Assembly: GCA_023053545.1 (NCBI GenBank)
Contig: JAKZAN010000002.1
Span: forward strand, 12,892,790-12,956,789
Reading direction: 5' to 3'
Length of the DNA stretch: 64,000 nucleotides
DNA from: Lepidurus packardi
Taxonomy: Eukaryota; Arthropoda; Branchiopoda; Notostraca; Triopsidae
The notes under the pieces were generated by a model. It was not told where the DNA came from. It ran no database searches and saw nothing but the letters and a program-made list of their open reading frames with translations. Below, piece by piece: positions 9,926 through 19,599 of the stretch. Positions within the stretch are counted from its first letter, which is position 1; each line of letters opens with the position of its first letter. The position numbers and the translations under genes are program-made.

Positions 9926-10475
9926 CGAAGCTTCAAAAGTAAAAACGAATGAAATGGTTGATCTAGTTAACATTAAAAATTGCTACAGAATTATTATAAC
10001 TACGATTTGTAATTGTAATCTTCTCGACTGTTTGATCAATCAGAAAAAATAAATAGAATTAGGACACTGAAAATCAGGCCGATACTTTCACAAATAGCGA
10101 CGAATTTCCCTCTTCCAGATCAACTTATGTTACAAATAACTACAAATGATCCGTGATTTTTGCACATTCTAACCCAACGAACATGATTTTTGCAGAACAA
10201 CCTAAACTTCCAAAGTTTCCAAAGTAAAAACTAAAGAAAATATTAGCTTAATGGATATTAGAAAATTAAAAATTGGACAACTGTCTAAGCTTCATCACGA
10301 ATAAAAGTGAATTAAAGAAAAATATTGGATTTAATTAACAGTAAAAATTGCTATAGAATTATTAAAATGTGTAGTTGGAAACTTGCCAGGTACTAGATCG
10401 ATCTGAAACAAAGAAACAGAGCTATACTAAAAAAAAAGAGAAAACTAACCAAACGTGCTAACCTAAATTCGAGCG

Positions 10476-10516
10476 GGGATTTCTGACCATTTAAACGCAA
10501 CGATCCTGTATAAAAG
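10476..10516 (+). promoter_or_regulatory. kB-like site and TATA box of 10608-10892
   Basis: GGGGATTTCTGACC at 10476-10489 and TATAAAAG at 10509-10516. GGGGATTTCT fits GGGGATTYYT exactly. Confidence 0.6.
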
Positions 10517-10607
10517 CTCCATCTCATACAACTAAAGATCACACAACAGCTTCCAACTTGCATCCAAGTAAACTTGAAAACACAGAAGCTCACCTATTCC
10601 TTAAACC

Positions 10608-10892
10608 ATGAAGGTAAAGAATTACTTTCAAGTTTGAAACGAATGCTAGGAATCTAATTTTGTTTTGTAGGTCTTCATCTTGGTGCTATTGTTCGTAGCC
10701 GTAGCTTCCGCATGTAATTCGGATAGTGACCGTAAGTGTGGGGGTCGTGACAATCCTCCGTGCCCTCCGCGGGATAATAATGATAGGATTGCTGACTATT
10801 ATGCACGACGTGATCACCCTCTCCGAGCACGAAGCGTAGAATCTTTGGAACCCCAAGAAAGCAATAACAATGCCTACAGAAATGGAGCTTAA
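10608..10892 (+). CDS. Family II short secreted peptide, intact
   Basis: Exons are 10608-10613 (Met-Lys) and 10671-10892, giving 75 aa. Signal core VFILVLLFVAVASA is followed by C-N-S-D-S-D, a C-G-G and a P-P-C-P-P stretch, a central Y-A-R-R-D-H segment with dibasic residues, and the family tail S-L-E-P-Q-E-S-N-N-N-A-Y. The R-R and R-A-R sites could be processed (inference). The best-preserved member of its type in the window, with TATA, kB-like site, donor and acceptor all in order. A leftover cuticle protein exon lies just downstream (10958-11077). Function unknown. Confidence 0.7.
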
Positions 10893-10957
10893 CGAAATCA
10901 TTCGTCCAGGCAGTCCTCCACTAGTCATTACTACTGTCCGCAGCATTCCCAGGATTC

Positions 10958-11077
10958 AACAGCTACAGCGGCTATGTTGCTGAGGTTCAGCACTCTGGTG
11001 AATACAAGCAGGCCGATGTTCCCAACACGTACGCCAAGGCTGCCTACCAACCCTCTAACAAGTCCTCCCAATATTAA
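10958..11077 (+). pseudogene. Orphan cuticle protein C-terminal exon
   Basis: The frame reads Y-S-G-Y-V-A-E-V-Q-H-S-G-E-Y and ends S-S-Q-Y-stop at 11077, matching the last exon of CPR-A proteins. No chitin-binding exon precedes it; the sequence upstream is the 3' part of the family II gene. It therefore lies where a cuticle gene's last exon would be if its middle had been replaced by the peptide exon. Confidence 0.75.
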
Positions 11078-11717
11078 AAGAAAAACGTGAACACTGTTTT
11101 ACCTCTCTCTGACTGCAAATACTTGTGCTGTATGTGGCGTATGGATTATTGTAGCTGTATGGATTTCCTAAATACACTATTTATGTATCCTTACTTACTG
11201 CATCCTTCCTATAATTTTACTTATTTACTTACTATAATAATCTTGATCAATATGTCTTTAAATACAGCTTGTATTAATATTGTAATTATTATAATTTAGT
11301 ATAAAAAAATCTAATTTGACTTGTTTAATAAAGCTAAAGAACCAAGAATTACATACAAAGTATGAATCTTTAACGGTAAAATCTAAAAAAATTGCAAAGC
11401 TTCAAAAGTAAAATCAATGAAAGAAAAAATACTTTTTAATTAATATTAGGGGAAAAAACATACGAAACTTTCCAAGATTCATAAGGAAGAATGAACAAAA
11501 AAAAAACACGATTTAATTAACATTAAAAATTGCTATAGAATTATGATAACTACAATTCATAATTGTAATCTTCTCGAGTGTTAGATCGATCTGAAAGAAT
11601 TAAATTGAACTAGGAAACTGAAAATCAACCCGATACTTTCACAAAAAGCAAGGAATTTCACTCTACCCGGATCTAGTTCTGTGAAAAAAAAACTCGCTAC
11701 GAACTCTCTCTACAAAC

Positions 11718-11861
11718 GGGAAATTTTGACCATCCGAACGCAATAACCAACCTATATAAAAAAGCGCCAGCTCAAACAAGTAAGAACCACACAACAGCTT
11801 CCAACTCCCATCAAAGTAAACTTGTAAACAAAGAAGACGACATATTCCTTTAACAATGAAG
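11718..11861 (+). pseudogene. Family II promoter and Met-Lys exon without body
   Basis: GGGAAATTTTGACC (11718-11731), a TATATAAA box (11753-11760) and ATGAAG with GT donor (11856-11863) are present. From about 11890 the sequence becomes the upstream region of family I genes, like 7530-7620. This is a deletion or recombination joint that removed exon 2. Confidence 0.6.
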
Positions 11862-12044
11862 GTAAAGAAATACTTTCAAAATGGAAGCAACTTGACAAAT
11901 TTGACAGAACTTGTTGGTCTCTTTGGAAGAGCTTCTAGGGGCAACAATGAAATCTTCGATTGCGTCGTCCAAGTACGTAACTTTAAAAGAAAGTGAAACC
12001 TTTGGAGAAAACACTTAGAAAACAGTTCGAAGAACAACACACGC

Positions 12045-12089
12045 GGGGAAACTTCCCAAATCAACCCTACCCACCAACCCGTATAAATA
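12045..12089 (+). promoter_or_regulatory. kB-like site and TATA box of 12187-12440
   Basis: GGGGAAACTTCCC at 12045-12057 and TATAAATA at 12082-12089, spaced as in the other family I promoters. The palindrome has drifted at one position but both G and C blocks remain. Confidence 0.55.
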
Positions 12090-12186
12090 CGCGCGTAGCT
12101 TCTGTTCCTAACCATTACAAACCACAGCTTCTTCTGCTTCCTTGGCAGCATTCAACCACCAGCAGAACTGTCCTATTTCCTCAACA

Positions 12187-12440
12187 ATGAAGGTAAGCGT
12201 TTGTTTCAAAGTTTAAGCCAGTCCTTAATACAAGGTTTAATAACGATGGTACAGGTCGTACTCTTCTTGGTTGTCGTGCTGGTAGTCGCTGCTTCTGCCT
12301 GGCCCACGTTGCACAGACCAGCCAGGGACGTCAACAATGATTTCCAAGGAGTGGACGCCTTCTTTGACAAAGGCGAGCCTAAATTCGAGACCTTTGGAAG
12401 GATTCGCGACATAATTGAATGGTTTTATAACTTGGGTTAA
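12187..12440 (+). CDS. Family I secreted peptide without cysteines
   Basis: Exons are 12187-12192 (Met-Lys) and 12255-12440, giving 63 aa. Signal core VVLFLVVVLVVAASA and the linker R-D-V-N-N-D-F-Q-G-V-D place it in family I. The C-terminal half has no Cys and instead reads G-R-I-R-D-I-I-E-W-F-Y-N-L-G, a likely amphipathic helix. So the promoter, signal and linker are kept while the mature end has been replaced or rewritten, as expected of a diversifying effector family (inference). Function unknown. Confidence 0.7.
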
Positions 12441-13348
12441 ATTGACTTGAAACCAGTAAGCAACAGCTATAGCCTACAACAAGGGATTCCCCGTAAGAAG
12501 CTCCATCGCATCCACTCTAATGAGAAACTTGTTGCAAATGCTAAAGTTTCCTGCTTTTTTAAGTTTTTTTTGACAGAATCATTCACAGGGCTGCCAAGTG
12601 CTTCGTACGCATGCTTCCTTCGACCACCAAAGAAAAACTGGAACATAATTGTATGATTCACAAGCTGTAAATATTGCTGTTATATTTTGAGTGAAATTTC
12701 TTCCCAATTTTCTTGTATCGCAATTAAATACAACACAATTGACGAAATTATATCTTTGCCACTACAAATTTCTTAGAATTTCTTAAAGTTTTCGAATTAT
12801 GTAAACGTAATGGTAGAAAATTAGAATACTAACCTTCTATACACTTTCTAGAATTCTTTGCAAACGTTGGATTTCTACATGGGCTGGAATGGAAATGGAC
12901 TAACTGCAGTATATATAGGATTATCCCGGTCAGACCGATCATTTCATTCAGTTTCATCTAATTCCGTAAGCAGCTCATATTACTGGACTACCTTGTCCTG
13001 TCTTTGTATCATGAGTATTGTCAGGGATGGCTTGGATTTCTGTTTGGTATTCAAGTCTGTGCTCAACTACCCCCTTAACTGGGAACATCGGTGTTTTATA
13101 CCCTTCCCCGAGTAGTCGTTTGCCCAACGTTAAGACAACCCTTACATTTCTCAGTAAACAATTAACAAAACAACCCACAGCAAGGTCAGTGTTCGTTCCC
13201 CTATCGTTCCCTACAGGCCCCCTAACCTTGGCCTTGGTCTGTAACAGTATCACTCACTTAGAATACAGGATCTAATTCCATAATCCACCAGTTTCTTGTT
13301 GAAATTCTTGGTTATCCAACATTAAACCGGTTTCTTGCTATACGCCGT
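12441..13348. other. Stretch without a supported gene
   Basis: 3' flank of the 12187 gene, similar to the flanks of other family I genes up to about 12850, then unique sequence. Overlapping open frames at 12858-13275 on both strands have no recognizable product. Confidence 0.4.
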
Positions 13349-13392
13349 GGGAATTTTCCCAAATCAACCCATCCAACCAGCCCGTATAAATA
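13349..13392 (+). promoter_or_regulatory. kB-like site and TATA box of 13484-13764
   Basis: GGGAATTTTCCC at 13349-13360 and TATAAATA at 13385-13392, in the standard family I arrangement. Confidence 0.6.
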
Positions 13393-13483
13393 CCCTCGCA
13401 TCTCGGTCCCTAACCATCATAAACCACAGCTTCTTCCTCTACAGCAGTCAGCAAAAGGCCGAAATATTCCCACTTCCTCAACA

Positions 13484-13764
13484 ATGAAGGTAAGCGTTTC
13501 TATTTGTTATCAAACTTAAGCAACACTTAATACAATGTTTAATACGTTATGGTATAGGTCCTACTCTTCCTGGTTTTCGTACTGGTAGCCGCTGCTTCCG
13601 CAATGAACTTGTTGAATAGACACGCCAGAGACGGCAACTTTAGATGCCATGGAGTGTACCAATGCGGCGTCAATCCATATTATTGCTGCGACTATATGTG
13701 TGTGGAAGGTGAGGCAACACCCGACTACACAACTATGCGACTCTGTGACGATTATGCGGCATAA
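13484..13764 (+). CDS. Family I six-cysteine secreted peptide, knottin-like spacing
   Basis: Exons are 13484-13489 (Met-Lys) and 13558-13764, giving 70 aa. Signal core VLLFLVFVLVAAASA, linker N-R-H-A-R-D, then six Cys at residues 32, 38, 45, 46, 50 and 65: C-x5-C-x6-C-C-x3-C-x14-C, with core C-G-V-N-P-Y-Y-C-C. That order (C...C...CC...C...C) resembles inhibitor-cystine-knot peptides, though the last loop is long. It shares the N-P-Y core with 4371-4657 but spaces the other Cys differently. Could be antimicrobial, inhibitory or structural; no assignment is possible from sequence alone. Confidence 0.75.
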
Positions 13765-16116
13765 TATGGAAAGTATCGTGACTTTAGGTTTTCCTAACTA
13801 TCTTACGGCAATTATAGCTGTCGGCAATTATGGCAGTTACAACTGTAAAGTGCTTTGTACTCCCGCTTCTTTTGACCTGTTCCGTTACACATTGTGTCGT
13901 ATAGAAAAACCGCAATACAATTGTATCATTCCCAAGTTTCCCACATTCCTTTTTTGTCTTACAAGTTGAAATTCATCCCCAATTCCCGTTCCGCAGTTTA
14001 CCATCTTAGCAACGAAAATTATATTTGGATTCCTTCAACATCTTCAGATCTCTAACAAAAGGACTAGAAGTCTAAAATTCTAATTTTTAGTACACTTTCT
14101 AGAATCCACTGCCAATGTTTGTTCTATAAATGGGTTGAATTCAGAAATTTACTAATTGCATCTTATAGTGGAGAACTCCAAGTCCAATAATATGGTTTAA
14201 TTTCTACTAATTCCGTTTTAGTGCAAATATTACTTGACTTCCTTGTTCTTACTTTCCTTTCTAAAGTAGAAAAATTTTTAAAAAATGGAATCTACCACAA
14301 CATTACTGTTCTGAAAGAGCTCCCAAACAGGAATAGGTGTCCAAATGATGACAGACTCTTGTCAAATGTAACGAATGTAATACCAAGCCAAGTCTGCCTA
14401 TACCAACCCTCTAACAAGTCTTTCCAATATTCAAAGCAAAGCTTGAACAATTTCTACATCTCTCTGATGGCATATAGTGCTCCGTGAATTTTTTTAATAC
14501 ACTATTTATGATCATTACTTACTCCACCCTTCCTATAAGTTTTCTTACTTAATTACTATACTTATCCTAATTATTTTTAATACGACTTCTATCCTTATTG
14601 TAACTATTCCAATTTATTATAAATAAAATCCTTATTTTCCTTTCGAACTCTGAAGTATTTACCTCACTAATGAAAGTCAGCGTGCTTGCTTCCAAACTTA
14701 ACGGTAGCGTATTTACCACCACCACAATAAAAGCTACAAGCCATAATAGTACCACCACGCTAGCAATGGGGACCCAATAGTAGCAATGCAAAACTCGTGG
14801 CTCCTCCTTCCACCGTGTCACTTAGACCTGAGGCAATCCCGTCCTGTGGAATCCAAAGTCTTTAGGAAGTCAACCATGCGTTTCAACCTCCATTTACCGG
14901 GAGAGTAGCAGTACTCCGCGTTGATTGACCTGAGCCCACTCGTACTGGCATTGTTGTGCTCTTGCTGGGGATCTGACGAGTCGTTCCTTAAGGGTCAAAT
15001 CACATCTGGTACTGAAACAAAATGCGAACTCAAATTATGGCTTCTTAGCGTTTTGAAAAGGTTATCTTGATGGGTACAATTACAATCCAATCACGACTGA
15101 ATTCATATCCATTATAGACCTTCAACTTTCAGGCAGCTGATAAAACAATCTATATATAAAAGTTCCCTAAATTTACAGAAAATATAAATTAAATCTAGTG
15201 TTGCGGCTTTGTAATGGGAACGCCGTGTCTCATGTTTTATTTGTAAATTTTCTAGTTATTATTAAAATTTGACTGTCAGTTTAACATTTCTTTATTCAGC
15301 CAAAAAAGGTACGATCCATTTCAATCACAAAAACCCCTGAATTTCAATTAAAGGCCACGCCGGCAATTGTGATACGAGTTGCCAAGTGCCTCGCCACATG
15401 GTATAAACTTCGTTTTCCATTACTGTGTCACAGCGCTATTCCCTAATCACCAACAGCATTCCGTTTGGAAGGAACAGGTTACAAGGAATACAACTTGTTT
15501 GCCCTGGGAAGAACTTCAAGGGGAACGAAGAACGAAATATTCAATTGCATCCGAAGTACATAACAAAAAAGCAAAATGAAAACCTGAGAAACAATCTTAA
15601 GGAAGAGTGAAAATAATAAAGCAATATTCTAACCTGTTTCTTGTTATATGTGCGGGGAATACCCGCGTATCTTCTGTTCCTAACCATCAGAATAGAATAT
15701 GTATATCTCATCTTCTCATCACGACCAGGATATTCTCAACCCATTTATTGGCTTTTACGACTAAGTACAACCAGTTTTTTAAGCTCACCAACCCGTTCTT
15801 TTAAAAAGTTTTGAAGGGTAAAGGTGTAAGGGTGTACTGACTCCAATTTTTCGTTAAAAACCAAATTGTGTTATCAATTTATTGCGGAGCATAGTAATGC
15901 AATTCATTAAATAACTAACTTTTTGTAGTAAATTATAATAAGGATACCAGCCGTATTTAAAAACAACATAACAAAAGATCATTACAATAGTTAAATAAGT
16001 AAAATTAGAGGAAGGGTGCAGCAGATAATGACAAATTAATAAGTGTATTTAAAAATCCATATAGCGCAGGTATTTGCAGTCATTAGAGAGGTAAAAACAT
16101 TGTTCAAGTTTTTCTT
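13765..16116. other. Decayed intergenic stretch
   Basis: 14385-14440 carries a scrap of a cuticle C-terminal exon. 15160-15640 is a degraded copy of the segment seen at 7245-7620, followed by a ruined family I promoter (GGGGAATACCC near 15654) with no exon. No intact gene seen. Confidence 0.45.
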
Positions 16117-16448
16117 TTAATATCGGAAGGATTTGCAAGAGGCTTGGCGGGGGTGGTAGCATCCGCTAACTTGTATTCACGAGTATTGAACCTCAGCATT
16201 GACGACCTTCAAACGCCCTTGACGGCCCACTTGAAGGGGTAGTTGTCAGGAGCAAAGTATTCATATTAGCCCTGGCTGGAATAGGGCGCAGTGTTGTATT
16301 GCTTGGTATTGCTTTATCAGATGTTGACTGCAGAAGCTCTGGCGAGCACGGGGAGAACTAAGAGAACCTTTCAGGACCCCAAAAATAAACCATTTTGAGT
16401 TTCGATTTCTTCACTTTAAGCTTCTGGAAATAGTATTCTTACCTTCGT
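16117..16448 (-). pseudogene. Cuticle protein pseudogene with lost start and internal deletion
   Basis: The first exon position reads ACGAAG (16448-16443) instead of ATGAAG, although a GT donor follows. Exon 2 shows a damaged signal (about 16360-16320) and tyrosine-rich N-terminus. Most of the chitin-binding region is deleted before a last-exon remnant ending in a stop at 16119-16117. Related to CPR-A genes. Confidence 0.7.
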
Positions 16449-16844
16449 GGTTGATGTAGAGTTTGTTAACCTTTCAAGGCTTACTGGATGAAGCTTAGAA
16501 GCTGTTGTAATTACTGTGTATCATACTTTTGGGTATTTAGAGTGGGTGCCTAATGGATTGCTATTGGAAGTTTAGTATGGAGGGAAAGGTTTGGGCGCTG
16601 GGTACTTGCTTTTGCGGTACAGAGGTCAACTTTTTGGTCCACTATTACGCCATACCCATTTTTTTATGAAGATGTGTCTTTTGGTACATTTGACAGCACC
16701 AACATGCCTAATAAATCCCATTCCAGTTTAGGAGCTGTTATAGAATCATTGTATTAAAAAAAGGTCTTAAACCGGTTTATACGTGGGTAATTTAGAATGT
16801 AATGGCATTGTACAGCTAATACCACATTATCCAGATGTTTAGGG

Positions 16845-17040
16845 ATCATATTGAATCTTTAATGGCGACAAAGCAGGTTAGTAATTCCCTTTGGTAGGCC
16901 AGGTTTTGACTAGGCTCGTGATCCGTATCCGCCAAGCCGTTGTTGGCGCCATCCAATGCATAGAATGGAAGCACCAGAATTTCTGACTGGTACTTTGGCT
17001 AGTACGAAGATAAGAACTAATACGAAGTACGAAGATAAGA
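16845..17040 (-). pseudogene. Degenerate family II peptide relic
   Basis: On the minus strand, a hydrophobic V-L-I-F-V-L-A segment near 17000 is followed, after a frame slip, by L-D-G-A-N-N and E-P-S-Q-N-L-A-Y. These recall F-D-G-A-A-N-N and L-E-P-Q-E-S-N-N-N-A-Y of the gene at 17711. I see no Met-Lys exon. A weak call. Confidence 0.4.
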
Positions 17041-17219
17041 ACCTAAATAGTAAATCTACACAATAATTTCCACTTTTCCTTCGTTTTGGGATCCGCTTTT
17101 CCTTCGTTTTCAACCAGTATCTACTGCCACCTATGAATAAGCTCAGAAAGGAGTTAGTAAGTAAGGCACGCGTTTCAGGATCAGGAGCTAAAGGCCCCAC
17201 AATCCACGCCCCTTACGCT

Positions 17220-18960
17220 CAGAAATTTTCAATGATTGGTAAGAAAGAACAAACTGTAAATCAATTACCTTAGTCTGACTGAAATAAATTTGGATTGCGA
17301 ATAAAAACGCTTCGCACCGTGTTCGTTTCCAGGAGCACTTGATACAGTTTTTCCTTAATTGTACCAGCTTTTTACCCTATTTCATTGGCCTGCATTTTAC
17401 AAGTTTCAATCTTAAATTTACTTGCAAGTTTATTCATTTCTTTCATTTATTATTTGATAATCTTACAATTTGGGTTAAACTTGAAGTCCTTCTGGGTATA
17501 CTATACACGTATAGTACATATTAGAAGGTTGGAAGTACCACCCGACAAAAGATTACGATTGTTTTCAAATTTAATTTCGAATCTTTCTATAGTAAAGTAT
17601 TGTCTACAGTCTTGCTGCCATCGACATCATAGTTTTTAAAGAATGGCCCTACCGAAATGAGACATATTAATTTAGATTAATTTCTAGATAAGTTTGAACT
17701 AGTTTATACTTTAGTGTTTGTCGCTGGGAAGGGTAGTAATGGACGGTTGAGGACTGTCCGGGCGAAAGGTTCCAGAAGATCCCTTTCCGTAGGCATTGTT
17801 ATTGCTTTCTTGGGGTTCTAAAGCGTCTAAAAAAGCATTGTTGGCGGCCCCGTCAAATTGGTAGTGTACAACGTCGGATTCGAAGATTCTGGCAGGCTTG
17901 GTAGGCTTGCTCACGACATTTCCTGCGGAAGCGGCGGCTACCAACACTAGAACCAAGATGAGCACCTATATACATATATAAAAAAGTTAGATTACCAAGT
18001 TTTGCTTCAAGTTTGAAAGTACTTCGTTACCTTCATTGTTCAAGGAATAGGTGGGCTTCTGTGTTTTCAAGTTTACTTGGATGGAAGTTGGAAGCTGTTG
18101 TGTGATCTTTAGTTGGATGTGGTGGGGCTTTTATACAGGACGGTTGGGTTCAGTTGGTACAAAAACGCCGGCTCGTATTTAGTTTTTGTTTATGTTTTTT
18201 TTTTGTGTTTTCTAGCTCGGTCTGGTAGAGTGCTGGAAGGTCTGGGTTTTCTCCAGCTTCTTCGAATCAGGAACGGGCCTGGGTTTTCTCCAGGGTTCTT
18301 CGAATCAGGAATGGGATTCTCGATCCACATATTTATCTTTGAGTTCAGCCAATTTTTTAAGCTAATACTGTATCAACCAGTTCTGGAAAAGTTTTGAAGG
18401 GGGGATGAGATCCAATACAGCTTAAAACTTCAGTAACAATCTAGCACAGAGCCTAGAAATGCAACTAGTTAAGTAAAATGAGAGAAAAGTGAAGTTTACT
18501 GTCAATTACTAGTAATGTAATGGATTAAGTAAATACAATTAGAAGATGGTCGCAGTTAGGTAATGATAAATAAATTTTGTATTTAGAATCCAGATAGCAC
18601 AGATATTTGCAGTCAGGGAGAGGTAATTATTGTTCAAGTTTTTCTTTGAGTATTCGGAGAATTTGTAAGTGGGTTGGTAGGCGGGCTTGGCGTACCTGGT
18701 GATAGTTAGCTCTGCAGAAGTGCAAGCATTAATTCAAATTTTCTAGAAAAGAAAGAGATCTCGGAAATATGGCAAATAAATAGTGTATTTAATTTCAACG
18801 ACGCACAAGTCACATTCAGTCCGTAAGCATTCCTTTTAAGACACGCGGTATTTAATATACGGCGGGTTTGTAAGCGGGTTGGTAGGCGGGTTTGTAGGCG
18901 GGCTTGGCATAGGTAGCGGGAGCGTACGCCTTGTAATCACCGGAGTACTGGACATCAGCA
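17220..18960. repeat. Tandem-duplicated block, copy 1
   Basis: Matches 22555-24150 in the same orientation. 18060-18960 versus 23240-24140 is nearly identical, while 17220-17720 versus 22555-22990 has diverged. Each copy holds a family II gene and cuticle exon remnants. Confidence 0.8.
17711..18036 (-). CDS. Family II secreted peptide, long form
   Basis: Exons are 18036-18031 (Met-Lys) and 17965-17711, giving 86 aa. Signal core VLILVLVLVAAASA; no Cys; mature part has K-P-T-K-P-A-R, F-D-G-A-A-N-N, then D-A-L-E-P-Q-E-S-N-N-N-A-Y and an extended tail with S-P-Q-P-S-I-T-T. The 793 and 10608 genes keep the nucleotide equivalent of this tail behind a TAA, so the long form is probably ancestral. 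TATAAAAG lies at 18135-18128; the kB-like site has drifted to GGCGTTTTTGTACC. Function unknown. Confidence 0.7.
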
Positions 18961-19509
18961 ACATAGCCGCTGTAGCCATCGACAACGTAGTTGACAGTCT
19001 ACGAAAAGGAGAACCATAGTTCATAAAAGTAGTTCAAATCAAGCCGAAATATGTTACCTGGCGACGACCGTCGGGAAGATCGACGAAGTAGGATCCCTTG
19101 GTGTTGTCACCGCTGCGGGCTTCTTGCTGGCCCATGTTCACGTAGGTGTAGTCATCCTTAACGGCCCAGTCGAAGTTGTAGTAAGCGGGTGCGTACGACT
19201 CCTTGTAGGTGGCGCCAGCATAGGCGGGAGCGCTGTAAGAGGGTTTGTTGTACACATTGACTGCAGAGGCAGCGGCGGCCAAAGCGAGTACCAAAAGGAC
19301 CTTTAAAGATTCCATTGATATTAAGCTTATTCCCTTAACTAAATTGTATATTGGATTTATTTACATTTTAAATCAGTTTTATTAGACTGTAGAGTATACA
19401 GTATGTAAGTAATTTAATTCTTTGTTCTTTGCAATTTTTTTAATAATTTCTAAATAATACAGACTAATGTAATTATTGTAGTAACATAAAGACACTTTTT
19501 TACCTTCAT
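18852..19509 (-). CDS. RR-2 cuticle protein (CPR-A1)
   Basis: Exons are 19509-19504 (Met-Lys), 19300-19058 and 18998-18852, giving 131 aa. A structural cuticle protein that binds chitin outside epidermal cells. Signal core VLLVLALAAAASA; the extended Rebers-Riddiford consensus runs from Y-N-F-D-W-A-V-K-D-D through L-P-D-G-R-R-Q and V-D-G-Y-S-G-Y-V-A-D-V-Q-Y, the RR-2 form. The tail is A-Y-K-P / A-Y-Q-P repeats ending A-V-Y. TATAAATA lies at 19595-19588. An alternative in-frame ATG at 19315 would give an extra M-E-S-L-K start if intron 1 were skipped. No kB-like site is seen. Confidence 0.93.
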
Positions 19510-19599
19510 GATTGTTGTGGGAGTTGGGTTGCTTGCTTGCTTGTTGAAGCTAGGAAGTTGTGTGATTTTCTGGAGTTGGACTTTCGCTATTTATAGTAA

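Larger units (their letters stand above)
7245..10449. repeat. Right arm of the large inverted duplication
   Basis: Reverse-complement partner of 1-3103, slightly longer (about 3.2 kb) because of indels. It includes a family I gene (7833-8086), a damaged family II gene (9317-9589) and their promoters. The outer end may lie outside the window, because the left arm is cut by position 1. Confidence 0.9.

Noticed and set aside
9631-10052. Three overlapping K/T/N/Q-rich frames
   Set aside because: Produced by the AAAC/ACGTACAAAC low-complexity repeat.
12858-13275. Overlapping frames on both strands
   Set aside because: Mutually overlapping, unsupported by splice or promoter signals, and absent from the related family I flanks.
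14567-14821. Minus-strand 84-codon frame with a hydrophobic stretch
   Set aside because: Looked like a membrane or signal segment but has no Met-Lys exon, TATA or relative in the cluster; probably decayed DNA.
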